Below are positions 1 through 7,810 of a DNA stretch of 64,000 bases, piece after piece. Position 1 is the first letter of the stretch. Every line of letters begins with the position of its first letter. The stretch is from Streptomyces sp. JJ66 (GTDB lineage Bacteria > Actinomycetota > Actinomycetes > Streptomycetales > Streptomycetaceae). The notes under the pieces are model-generated. The model saw only the letters and a program-made list of their open reading frames with translations. It was not told where the DNA came from and ran no database searches. The stretch is from positions 1 to 64,000 of the forward strand of contig NZ_JAEVFI010000005.1 of the NCBI RefSeq assembly GCF_019303495.1, given 5' to 3'. The translations under genes and the position numbers were made by a program.

Positions 1-249
1 GGGCGAGGCAGGCGCGGCGGGCGCGGACGGCGCGCCGGACACGGCCGGGGCGGGCGCGGACGGGGCGGACGGCCCGGACGAGGCGGCAGGGGACGGCGGT
101 GCGGGCGCAGGTGCCGCCGTGGCCGGGAGCGGCGTGGGCCGCAGCGGTCCGGTGAGCGCCACGACCACCGCCGTGGCGGCACACACTCCGCCGATCCGTC
201 GCCCGCGCCGACCCGTCTTCGGGGCGCCACGTGCCGCACGTGCTGACAC
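1..249 (-). CDS. Secreted protein, N-terminal part only (runs off left edge)
   Basis: An open frame of 83 codons starts at a GTG at 249 and runs off the left end. A strong ribosome-binding site (GGGAGGTGAG) lies three bases upstream of the GTG. The N-terminus has an Arg/Lys-rich stretch (TGRRGRRIGG), then a hydrophobic run (VCAATAVVVALTG), then a long Ala/Pro/Ser linker, which is the layout of a Sec or Tat signal peptide followed by a flexible tether. The mature domain is beyond the window, so the function cannot be named. Secreted peptidases and cell-wall enzymes of Streptomyces often begin this way, but that is only inference. Confidence 0.6.
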   Translation of the reverse strand, partial: MSARAARGAPKTGRRGRRIGGVCAATAVVVALTGPLRPTPLPATAAPAPAPPSPAASSGPSAPSAPAPAVSGAPSAPAAPASP

Positions 250-507
250 GGCCTCACCTCCCACGTTCTACAAGAGGGGATGCACCCGCCGCGCAGTCAT
301 ATTGTCGTCAGGAAGCTGGGCGATTCGGCCCAGTGAAATCACCCGCCCAGGGAGCGGTGCGCCCGCCACCGACGGCTCGCCCGCCTGCCGCCCGCGCCGA
401 TGCGGACCGTAGGCCGCGCTGCGGCACCCACGCCCCGCTAGGCCGCCGGACGCGCGAGCCCACCGGGAGCCCGCGCGTCGCGAGCGGGGCGCACCGGAGC
501 CCGGGCC

Positions 508-768
508 TCAGCGTCCGGACCCCCACGGCCAGCGCACGCGCGGCGGCCGCCCCTGTGGCGCGTAGACGTACCGCCAGCCACGCGGCAGCCCCAGCTTGCC
601 GGTTCCCGCGGGCTCCAGGCGGTAGGCGTGGACGAGCGGCGGCCCGCCCCCGGCGTCGGGTACCGGCACCTCGTACCACTTCGGCGGGCGCCCCGTCGGG
701 CCGACCAGTACCTCCAGCACGCGTCCGTCCAGCGGTCCGCCGACGAACACCGTCTCCTCGCTCCTCAC
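508..768 (-). CDS. Small conserved hypothetical protein
   Basis: An 86-residue protein that I recognise only as a short hypothetical of the Streptomyces type. It opens with [20 protein letters not shown] and ends in a Pro/Trp/Arg-rich tail (RWPWGSGR). There is no signal peptide or membrane segment, and no catalytic motif is visible. It starts 10 bases after the stop of the TetR gene on the same strand, so the two are probably co-transcribed. The function is unknown. Confidence 0.6.
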   Translation of the reverse strand: MRSEETVFVGGPLDGRVLEVLVGPTGRPPKWYEVPVPDAGGGPPLVHAYRLEPAGTGKLGLPRGWRYVYAPQGRPPRVRWPWGSGR

Positions 769-778
769 CGGACCAGTC

Positions 779-1492
779 TCACAGCAGATGTTCGGCGCTG
801 GCCACGACGGGCAGGACGCGGCGCGTCAGGACACCGGCGGGGCTGTCGCGGTTCTCCTGCGCGAGCGCCCGCCGCACGACGTCCGCGCTTTCCTCGTCCT
901 GAACGGCGGTGGTCAGCAACTGCGCGATGAACTGGTCCACGAGCCAGTCGCGCAGCTCCGCGCGCGGCGGCTGCTTGCCCTCGTCCAGCCAGATCAGCGA
1001 CGCCGCCTCCACCCCGGCGATCCAGGTGCGCAGCGTCAGCCGCACCCGGGTGGCCGTCGGCGGCACCTGGAGGTGCAGGGCCAGCGTGTCGGCCGCCGCG
1101 CGCCGCACCTCGTCCACGATGGCGGTGGTACGGGAGGTCTCGGCGACGCTGCCGCCCGCGAGCAGTGCGGTGAACCCGGCGGCGTGCTCCTCCACAAAGG
1201 CCAGGTAGCGGTCGAGCACGTTGACCAGCCGCAGCGACGGCGGCCCGGCGGGCGGCTCCTCGAAGCAGCCCTCCAGCAGGTCAGCGGCACCGCGCAGCGC
1301 GGCCTCGTACAGCTGCTGTTTGCCGCCGGGAAAGTAGCGGTAGACCAGCGGCCGGGACACCCCCGCCTCGGCGGCGACGTCGTCGAGGGTGACGTCCTCG
1401 GGCGCGCGGTGCGCGAACAGGCCGAGCGCGGTCGCGATCAGCTGGCTGCGCCGTTGTTCCACGCTCAGTCGTCGGTAGGCCGGGGCGGACAT
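779..1492 (-). CDS. TetR-family transcriptional regulator
   Basis: This 237-residue protein has the TetR N-terminal DNA-binding domain at about residues 8-60: [20 protein letters not shown], then [20 protein letters not shown], which is the characteristic helix-turn-helix and YRYF hinge. The rest is a helical ligand-binding domain with no obvious ligand signature. It lies next to the AurF-like gene on the same strand and is followed closely by the 86-residue small protein. A GACA-GCG-TGTC dyad in the AurF-like promoter region (2618-2628) is a reasonable operator, so it may repress the diiron genes. That link is inferred from position only. Confidence 0.88.
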   Translation of the reverse strand: MSAPAYRRLSVEQRRSQLIATALGLFAHRAPEDVTLDDVAAEAGVSRPLVYRYFPGGKQQLYEAALRGAADLLEGCFEEPPAGPPSLRLVNVLDRYLAFVEEHAAGFTALLAGGSVAETSRTTAIVDEVRRAAADTLALHLQVPPTATRVRLTLRTWIAGVEAASLIWLDEGKQPPRAELRDWLVDQFIAQLLTTAVQDEESADVVRRALAQENRDSPAGVLTRRVLPVVASAEHLL

Positions 1493-1538
1493 GGCCGCAG
1501 CGTAACCGCCCGGGTCCCGGTCAGCCGTTAGCGGGCCG

Positions 1539-1578
1539 GTCAGGCGTCCGGAGCCCGGGCGTCAGGCGTCCGGAGCCC
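1539..1578. repeat. Pair of 18-bp direct repeats
   Basis: The sequence GTCAGGCGTCCGGAGCCC occurs at 1539-1556 and again at 1561-1578, just upstream of the TetR start and downstream of the AurF-like stop. It may be a simple duplication or a regulatory repeat. I see no gene here. Confidence 0.6.
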
Positions 1579-1606
1579 CCGGGCGTCACGCGGGTGGGCC
1601 AGCAGA

Positions 1607-2548
1607 TCAGGCCAGCAGGCCGGAGCTCTTCCACAGACGCCGCCCGGTACCGCGCAGCACGCCGATCTCGTCCAGGAAGCCGGTCAGCCGCCTGGCGCCG
1701 GACTGCATCACCTCGCGCCGGTGCGCGCTGGCCTTGACCTGTGCCACCGCCTCCCGGCGGTCCAGCCCTACGTCGGTGTAGACCTGCGGGTTGACGAAGG
1801 CGAGGGAGAAAACCCGGGCGGCCTCACCCGAGCTGAGCCGGGTCAGTTCCCGCTCCCAGCGCGGCGCGGTGACCATCTGGCGGCGCAGCTCCTCACGCGC
1901 GTACCGCACATGCCGCGCCTCCTCCACCACGTGGATGCGCGTCACCCCACGCACCAGTGGCTGCACACGTTCGTCGGGGAAGGTCAGCCGTTGCATCCAG
2001 TCGAGGATCTCCTCGCCCAGCAGCGTCGCGGCGAAGGAGCCGGGCGTGGTGGAGACCGTCTTCAGCACCCGCGCGAGGTTGTGGTGCAGCCTGCGCACGG
2101 GATAGGCGGGGGCACCAGCGCGCTCGATCATGCGGGCGAACATCATCGAGTGGCGGCACTCGTCGGCGATCTCCGTCAGCGCGTACCGCACGTGTCGGCT
2201 GGTCAGCGGTTTGTCGTAGATGTGCCGCACGAGCAGCTGCATCAAGATCACCTCGAACCAGACGCCCAGCGAGGCGAGCGAGGCGGCCTCGTGCCGGGCC
2301 AGCTCCCGTTGCTGCTCCTCGGTCATCCGCCGCCACATGGGGGTGCCGTAGAGCGACACCAGCTCCGGTGGCCAGAACCACTTGCCCGCTTCGAAGGGCG
2401 CGTCCCAGTCCAGCTCCGTGTCCGGATCGAAGGAGTGCTTGCGGGAAGACTCCAGCAGGCGCTCGGCGATCTGCTCACGGTCCTTGAGCTGGCCGAGCGC
2501 GTCGTGGAGGAGGGTGAAGTCGGTCCCGGTGTCGGAAACTGCGGTCAT
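1607..2548 (-). CDS. AurF-type diiron oxygenase
   Basis: A 313-residue protein of the AurF family (non-heme diiron N-oxygenases such as p-aminobenzoate N-oxygenase). The ligand set is visible: E99, the E130-x2-H133 pair (DECRH), a Glu near 179-180, and H206-x3-E210-x2-H213 (HVVEEARH). The spacing of the last three matches the His-Glu-His trio of AurF. I chose the ATG at 2548 because GTGAGGTG sits just upstream; a GTG at 2560 would place that site inside the gene. Its substrate is unknown. Streptomyces carry AurF homologues outside biosynthetic clusters, and many act on lipids or unknown amines. It is divergent from a second diiron protein and close to a TetR gene. Confidence 0.87.
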   Translation of the reverse strand: MTAVSDTGTDFTLLHDALGQLKDREQIAERLLESSRKHSFDPDTELDWDAPFEAGKWFWPPELVSLYGTPMWRRMTEEQQRELARHEAASLASLGVWFEVILMQLLVRHIYDKPLTSRHVRYALTEIADECRHSMMFARMIERAGAPAYPVRRLHHNLARVLKTVSTTPGSFAATLLGEEILDWMQRLTFPDERVQPLVRGVTRIHVVEEARHVRYAREELRRQMVTAPRWERELTRLSSGEAARVFSLAFVNPQVYTDVGLDRREAVAQVKASAHRREVMQSGARRLTGFLDEIGVLRGTGRRLWKSSGLLA

Positions 2549-2835
2549 GGGGCACCTCACTGCGGTACGGGAGCGCGGCGCTGGTTACCGGCGGTCACGC
2601 CTGTGGTGCTTTTATGAGACAGCGTGTCAGCAACGACGTCAACCCCTCATTCGCGACGTGTTGACCGCCGCCGCGAACCCGTGTGACCCTGCCACCAAAC
2701 TCCTGCTCTCCACGTCTAGTTGACGAAGATACCGCCCTGCGGGGCCACGCGGGTCGCCCGCACGCGTGCGCAGCGCCCGCCGCCGGCGGTGAACATCCGC
2801 CCCCCGTCGCACCATGAGGCTCCACGGAGGCACCC
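2549..2835. promoter_or_regulatory. Divergent promoter region with TetR-like operator
   Basis: This 287-bp gap separates the AurF-like and ferritin-like genes. It holds an 11-bp dyad GACAGCGTGTC at 2618-2628, and a TTGACG element on the minus strand lies upstream of it. The dyad has the size and position of a TetR-family operator over the AurF-like promoter. The A/T-rich TTTTAT beside it may be part of the -10 region. No gene is seen here. The operator assignment is inference. Confidence 0.45.
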
Positions 2836-3954
2836 ATGTCGACGCACGACCTGTACGCGAAGGCCCCCGACGCCCCCGGCTGGCAGGTCCCCGCCACCGG
2901 CGCCGCCCGCTTCACCTGGGATTACGACGACGGCCGCGACCGCCTCCTGGCCCTCTACCAGAAGGGCAAGGACAAGCAGTGGGACGGCGCCCGGCGTATC
3001 GACTGGGACCAGGACGTGGACCCCTACGACGCCCTCGGCCTCCCCGACGAGGCCCTGGCCCTCCACGGCACCCCGCACTGGGACCGCCTGGCCCCACGGG
3101 ACCGCGCCGAGCTGCACCGGCACGTCGCCTCCTGGCAGTTCAGCCAGTTCCTGCACGGCGAGCAGGGTGCCATGATCTGCGCCGCCCGTATCGTCGAATC
3201 CGCCCCCGATCTCGACGCCAAGTTCTACTCCGCGACCCAGGTCATGGACGAGGCCCGGCACGCGGAGATCTACGCCCGCTTCCTGCACGACAAGCTGGGC
3301 CTGGTCTACCCGGTCAACGACAACCTCCAGACCCTCCTCGGCGACACCCTGCGCGACTCCCGCTGGGACCTGCCCTACCTCGGCATGCAGGTGCTCATCG
3401 AAGGGCTGGCCCTGGCCGCCTTCGGCATGCTGCGCGACGTCACCGACAAGCCGCTGCCGCAGCAGATCCTCGCCTACGTCATGCAGGACGAGGCCCGGCA
3501 CGTCGCCTTCGGCCGCATGGCCCTGCGCGACTACTACCGCCAGCTCACCGACGCCGAACGCCGCGAGCGCGAGGACTTCGTCATCGAGGGCTGCTACCTG
3601 ATGCGCGACCGCCTGAAGGGAGCCGAGGTGCTGGAGAACTTCGGCATCCCGCCCCGCCTCGCCGACACCTACAGCGAGCAGTCCGCCTACCTGCGCCTGT
3701 TCCGCAAGCTGCTGTTCAGCCGCATCGTGCCCTGCGTCAAGGACATCGGCCTGTGGGGCGAACGCCTCCAGCGCGCCTACCTCGACCTCGGTGTCCTCGA
3801 CCTTGGTGACGCCAGCCTCGACGCGCTGATGACCCAGGACGAGGAGATCGCCGAGCGCCTGGACGCCAGCCGCTTCGCCGCCGAGGAAGCCGCCCGCCGC
3901 GCCGAGGTCACCGCCACGATCACCACCGCCGCCACCGGGGAAACGGGTTCCTGA
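2836..3954 (+). CDS. Ferritin-like diiron protein
   Basis: A 372-residue ferritin-superfamily protein with a complete diiron site: E109 (HGEQG), E139-x2-H142 (DEARH), E189 (LIEGL) and E219-x2-H222 (DEARH again). The doubled E-x2-H pattern on four helices is that of ribonucleotide-reductase-like or oxygenase-like carboxylate diiron proteins rather than storage ferritin, and the length fits the former. The start is supported by AGGCACCC spacing after GGAGG (CACGGAGGCACCCATG). An Ala/Glu-rich tail ends the protein. It is divergent from the AurF-like gene, so the two diiron proteins may share regulation. The substrate is unknown. Confidence 0.82.
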   Translation: MSTHDLYAKAPDAPGWQVPATGAARFTWDYDDGRDRLLALYQKGKDKQWDGARRIDWDQDVDPYDALGLPDEALALHGTPHWDRLAPRDRAELHRHVASWQFSQFLHGEQGAMICAARIVESAPDLDAKFYSATQVMDEARHAEIYARFLHDKLGLVYPVNDNLQTLLGDTLRDSRWDLPYLGMQVLIEGLALAAFGMLRDVTDKPLPQQILAYVMQDEARHVAFGRMALRDYYRQLTDAERREREDFVIEGCYLMRDRLKGAEVLENFGIPPRLADTYSEQSAYLRLFRKLLFSRIVPCVKDIGLWGERLQRAYLDLGVLDLGDASLDALMTQDEEIAERLDASRFAAEEAARRAEVTATITTAATGETGS

Positions 3955-4007
3955 CCACGCCGCACGAGCTGGTAAGGTTTGACCCGTCGCCGCCACCAGG
4001 CAGCCAC

Positions 4008-4079
4008 GCCCCCGTAGCTCAGGGGATAGAGCAACGGCCTCCGGAGCCGTGTGCGCAGGTTCGAATCCTGCCGGGGGTA
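4008..4079 (+). tRNA. tRNA-Arg, anticodon CCG
   Basis: The cloverleaf folds by eye. The acceptor stem is 4008-4014 with 4072-4078 (one G-U pair at the end), the D arm is 4017-4032, the anticodon stem ACGGC/GCCGT encloses loop CTCCGGA, and the T arm is GCAGG-TTCGAAT-CCTGC. Loop positions 34-36 read CCG, which decodes CGG (Arg). The discriminator is A4079 and CCA is not encoded. tRNA 3' ends are common integration sites for actinobacterial elements, but I see no integrase or second copy of the 3' end in the window. Confidence 0.95.
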
Positions 4080-4132
4080 CTTGCAGGTCGGTAAGCCGTA
4101 TCGAGGCTCTGGCCAGGGCAGGAACCCACGAG

Positions 4133-4169
4133 AACGGGTGGTACTCAGTCTCACCGAGTACCACCCGTT
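4133..4169 (+). terminator. Hairpin downstream of tRNA-Arg
   Basis: A perfect 14-bp stem (AACGGGTGGTACTC with GAGTACCACCCGTT) closes a 9-base loop. It lies 54 bases after the tRNA. It lacks a long T run, as is usual in Streptomyces, and probably terminates the tRNA transcript. Confidence 0.75.
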
Positions 4170-4480
4170 GTCGTTCATCCTCGACGCTCGCGACTCACCC
4201 TCACCCCTGTCCCGCCCCCTCCAGTGCGGCGGTGATCATGCGGTTCGCGGGCCTCTCCTCAGGGCCGCTGGCTACGCGTCAGGGTGCCGCGCCCTGACGG
4301 CTGAACCGTCGCGTACCAGGGCACGCTCGGCGGGACGGGATGCTCTGGGGCAGCGTTTTCCCGTGTGCTGGGCTCGTCATGGCCGGTAGCGTGAGACCGT
4401 GGTTGATGTCGCGCTGCCTGCTCCCTCCCGCTGTCCCCAAGGCCCCTTCGGGCTGTCTGGTCGTCCTGTTGGTGCTGCCG

Positions 4481-5860
4481 GTGAGTGACACGCTCCGGGC
4501 GCAGCTGTGGCCGCTGCCGACGCTGGGTGTCGGGCTCGCCGTCGTCGCGGGCGTGGGGATGCCGCGGGTGGACAAGCGTATCCAGTACGACATGCCCGCC
4601 GGGCTGGACGATTACCTCTTCGGCGGCAACGCGGATGCCGCGCGCTCGGTCCTGGGGGCCATCGCTGGCTCCATGATCACGGTCACAGCGCTGACGTTCT
4701 CGCTCACGGTGCTGACGCTGCAACTGGCCAGCAGCCAGTTCTCCCCGCGCTTGCTGCGGACCTTCGCCGCGGACCGGTACGTCCAGACGACTCTGGCACT
4801 CTTCCTCGCCACGTTCACGTACGCCCTGACCGTATTGCGCACCGTGCGCACCGGGGAGGACGGGCGGACCGGCTTCGTCCCTCAGGTCTCCGTCACGGTG
4901 GCCTTCATGCTCACGCTGACCAGCGTGCTCGCCCTGGTGCTCTTCCTATCGCATCTGGCGCGCGAGATCCGCATCGAGACGATGATGAGCAGCGTCCACA
5001 CCGCCGCGCAGCGCACGATCCGCCGCGTCTTTCCAGCGGAGCCGCAGGAGCCGGACGCTCCGGAGGGCGGGGGTGAGCCGCACGGGAGTCACGCCGCCGG
5101 GGACCCTCGTGGCCTCCCGCCGGAACCGCCCGCGAACGCGCTGCTCCTGACCGTCGGAGCGTCCGGTTTTCTGACCGCTGTGGACGAGGGGACACTGCTG
5201 CGGGCTGCGGTGGAATCCGACGCCGTCGTGTTCATCAACCGCTCTCCCGGCAGTTCTCTGATCACCGGCACGCCCGTAGGCGCCGCCTGGCCACGCGACG
5301 GGGGGTCATTCGCGCCCGATATCCCGGCACGCTTGACGGCGGATGTCGCCGGGGCGCTGACCACCGGACCCGAACGCACCGACCGTCAGGACGTCGCCCT
5401 GGGGCTGCGGCAGTTCGCCGACGTCGCGGCCAAAGCCCTCTCCCCGGGAGTCAACGATCCGACGACCGCCGTCCATGCCCTGTCTCATGCCTCCGCGCTG
5501 CTGTGTGAGCTGGCACGGCATGACCTCGGCCCCCGCTTGCTGTGTGACGACGATCAGCAGATCAGGGCGGTACTGCGACGCCCGGACCTGGAGGACCTGC
5601 TGGACCTGGCGGTGGCCCAGCCGATGCGCTACGGCGCTGCCGAACCCGCTGTCCTGTCCCGTATCGCGATGCTGCTGCGCGAACTCGCCTGGAGCGTTGC
5701 CCCCGGACGGCAAACACCCGTCGCCGCCGCGCTCACCCGGTTGCGTGCCACCATCGACGCCCAGGACTTCCACCCCGCTGAGCGCCTCCAGCTCACCGAA
5801 CTGACCGAGCTCGTGGACCAAGCGCTGGCCGGGCAGTGGCCGCTCGGCCCGACCCCCTGA
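4481..5860 (+). CDS. DUF2254 membrane protein
   Basis: A member of the DUF2254 family of predicted integral membrane proteins. From the chosen GTG it is 459 residues. Hydrophobic segments come at the N-terminus (LPTLGVGLAVVAGVG), then after the conserved ARSVLGAIAGSMITVTALTF block, then near TTLALFLATFTYAL and SVTVAFMLTLTSVLALVLFL. A soluble C-terminal half holds the family motif LSPGVNDPTTA. The frame stays open upstream to an ATG at 4340, but residues coded before 4481 look unlike the family, whose members start shortly before the first membrane helix. No clear ribosome-binding site decides the start. The function is unknown. Confidence 0.75.
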   Translation: MSDTLRAQLWPLPTLGVGLAVVAGVGMPRVDKRIQYDMPAGLDDYLFGGNADAARSVLGAIAGSMITVTALTFSLTVLTLQLASSQFSPRLLRTFAADRYVQTTLALFLATFTYALTVLRTVRTGEDGRTGFVPQVSVTVAFMLTLTSVLALVLFLSHLAREIRIETMMSSVHTAAQRTIRRVFPAEPQEPDAPEGGGEPHGSHAAGDPRGLPPEPPANALLLTVGASGFLTAVDEGTLLRAAVESDAVVFINRSPGSSLITGTPVGAAWPRDGGSFAPDIPARLTADVAGALTTGPERTDRQDVALGLRQFADVAAKALSPGVNDPTTAVHALSHASALLCELARHDLGPRLLCDDDQQIRAVLRRPDLEDLLDLAVAQPMRYGAAEPAVLSRIAMLLRELAWSVAPGRQTPVAAALTRLRATIDAQDFHPAERLQLTELTELVDQALAGQWPLGPTP

Positions 5861-5959
5861 CCGCGGCACCGCGCGGGCCGAAACCCACCCGTCGGGCCGC
5901 GCCCAGCACCCTGTCGCCGCAACTCAGACCGCTCCGGACGCGGGCGATGAGGATGGCGC

Positions 5960-6235
5960 TCGCGCGGACGGCGCGGGCGCAGGCTCCGGAGCGGCCTGGG
6001 CAGACCGTATCCCGGTCCTGCCCGCCCTGACCCTGCTTACCGGTGTCGTGTGGCTCACGCTCATCGCTCTCCGCCAGCGGCACCTTGAACACCCGCTGAT
6101 CGGATTTTCCCTGTTCCGTGACCGTGTCTTCACCATCGCGATCACCCCCCGGTCTGCTACCGCTGGCAGCGTGGTCGGCGGCGGCATACGCGACAGAAAT
6201 CAATACCTTCAGCGCAGTTCAGTTCACCCCCTGCC
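5960..6235 (+). pseudogene. Frameshifted fragment of a DHA2-type MFS transporter
   Basis: The translated text RQRHLEHPLIGFSLFRDRVF, then TIAI, is almost identical to residues in the intact exporter at 52496-54019 (RQRHLEHPLIDFSLFRDRVF). After that the frame shifts: the intact gene continues TGLLPLAAWSAAAY, and the same words reappear here one frame over, because the run of C at about 6144-6150 carries an extra base. At the DNA level 53 of 60 bases match between 6061-6120 and the reverse complement of 53221-53280 (counted by eye). Homology fades before 5960 and after about 6235. This is a dead internal piece of a close paralogue. Confidence 0.85.
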
Positions 6236-6582
6236 GCGCTCACAGCGGTCGTCACTCTGGGGCGAGCATGCCGGACGGTCTGCCCGTCCGGCGCGTTAGC
6301 CATACCCCCTCGGTCCCCGGGTTACTTCCGACGGCCTCGCCCCGGGCACCCGGGATGGCATGGCCGCGCGGCACCGGCCCCACTGGCGGATCGGGGCTGT
6401 CCGGGGCGCCGGCCCCTCGCCCACGCGGGCCGGAAGCGCACCCCGGGCGGCGCCTGACGGCTCGCGGCACGAGCGCTCACGCCGCCCGCACCTTCGCACC
6501 TTGACGCGCGTGCGGTTCCCGCGTGCTGCTGGTCGCCGCACGAGCCTTGTCGGTGAGGTGTGGTCTGGACCAAGCTCGGGGG
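6236..6582. other. Intergenic stretch with one hairpin
   Basis: Between the MFS remnant and the LysR gene I see no convincing coding frame. A 9-bp hairpin (GCCGGACGG with CCGTCCGGC, 5-base loop) lies at 6270-6292 and could be a terminator left from the lost transporter gene. Confidence 0.5.
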
Positions 6583-7602
6583 ATGGAGCTGGAATTGCGG
6601 CACTTGCGAGTGGTCCGCGCGGTGGCCGAGGCGGGCAGCCTGACCAAGGCCGCCTCAGCGCTGGGCGTCGCGCAACCGGCACTGAGCGCCCAGCTCAAGC
6701 GGGTGGAGCGCATGCTCGGCGGGCAGCTGTTCGAACGGTCGCGGCAGGGTGTGCGGCCCACGGCGCTGGGGGAGTTGGTACTGCACCGTACCCGGGTGGT
6801 GCTCCCGGCCGTCGCGGCGTTGCAGGAGGAGGCCGTGCGGTTCGCGCGCGGGGGCGGGCAGGCACGGGGCTTCCGGCTGGGCGGGACGCACGGGCCGCTG
6901 CTCGGCGGGCTGGTGGACCGGCTCGCGTCCGCGCACCCGGGCGTGCCGGTCACCACGCAGACGTCGTGGTCGGAGCGTGTGCTCGCCGAGGCGGTGCGCG
7001 CGGGGCGGCTGGACTTCGCGCTGGCCGGAGCCTGCGGGGACAGCGCGCCACCCGGGGTGGAGGGACTCGTGTGGCGGGTGGTGGCCGTCGATCCCGTCTT
7101 CGTCATGCTCCCGGAGGATCACGTGCTGGCCGGGCGGACGGAGATCGCCCTCGCGGAACTGGCGGGCGCGACGTGGACCGACGTGCCCGGGGACGGATGC
7201 TTCGCCGACTGTTTCGCCGCCGCCTGCGCCCGCGCCGGGTTCACCCCGGCCGGGGTGTACGAGACGGACACCGCCGCCTGCGTCCACCTAGTGCGGGTGG
7301 GTCGCGCGGTGGGGCTGTGCCGGGCCACCTTTCCCCCGACGCCGGGCCTGGTGACGCGACCGCTCGCCGGGACGCCGCTGTCCTGGCGGCACCTCATCGG
7401 CTGGCACCCCGACGCGGCGTCCGCCTGCGCCGGGGTGCCAGCCCCGGCCGTGCTGGGCCACGCCCGCGCCGCGCACGCCGACGCCGCCGCCCGCAGCGCC
7501 AGCTACACCGCCTGGCTCACCCACCACCCGGACGGAGTCCGGGGCGTCCCCGCCATGCCCCCGCCCCCCGCCGGGCCGTCGCCGTGCACCGGGCTGGAGT
7601 GA
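6583..7602 (+). CDS. LysR-family transcriptional regulator
   Basis: A 339-residue LysR regulator. The winged helix-turn-helix is at residues 1-60 (LRHLRVVRAVAEAGSLTKAA, then ALGVAQPALSAQLKRVERML), followed by a two-lobed effector-binding domain. I chose ATG 6583 because MELELRHLRVV is the normal LysR beginning and CTCGGGGG precedes it; the frame continues upstream without family similarity. The Pro-rich tail after about residue 315 is unusual. The downstream neighbour on the same strand is a secreted protease, but a 208-bp gap and a separate promoter-like region argue against an operon. The target is unknown. Confidence 0.87.
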   Translation: MELELRHLRVVRAVAEAGSLTKAASALGVAQPALSAQLKRVERMLGGQLFERSRQGVRPTALGELVLHRTRVVLPAVAALQEEAVRFARGGGQARGFRLGGTHGPLLGGLVDRLASAHPGVPVTTQTSWSERVLAEAVRAGRLDFALAGACGDSAPPGVEGLVWRVVAVDPVFVMLPEDHVLAGRTEIALAELAGATWTDVPGDGCFADCFAAACARAGFTPAGVYETDTAACVHLVRVGRAVGLCRATFPPTPGLVTRPLAGTPLSWRHLIGWHPDAASACAGVPAPAVLGHARAAHADAAARSASYTAWLTHHPDGVRGVPAMPPPPAGPSPCTGLE

Positions 7603-7810
7603 CCGCCGGGCCACCGCCGTCCGCCGGTCAGTGCCGCCGTCAAAGCCGTGCGCCGGGCCGGTGGTCCCGTGCGGAACCGGGCCGTCCGGTGGCGCCGACC
7701 CGGGTGAGGCGGTGGTCATAACGCCAGGGCAGGGGCGAACTGGTCTCTCCTCTGCTTGACGTGCTCACGGCTAGCGTTTCGGGCACCCCCCGAAACCGAG
7801 GAGATGACTC

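Noticed and set aside
2716..4164. Long open frame on the minus strand covering the ferritin-like gene and the tRNA
   Set aside because: It is antisense to a clear diiron protein, and its PPAGFEPAHT words come from reading a tRNA gene backwards.
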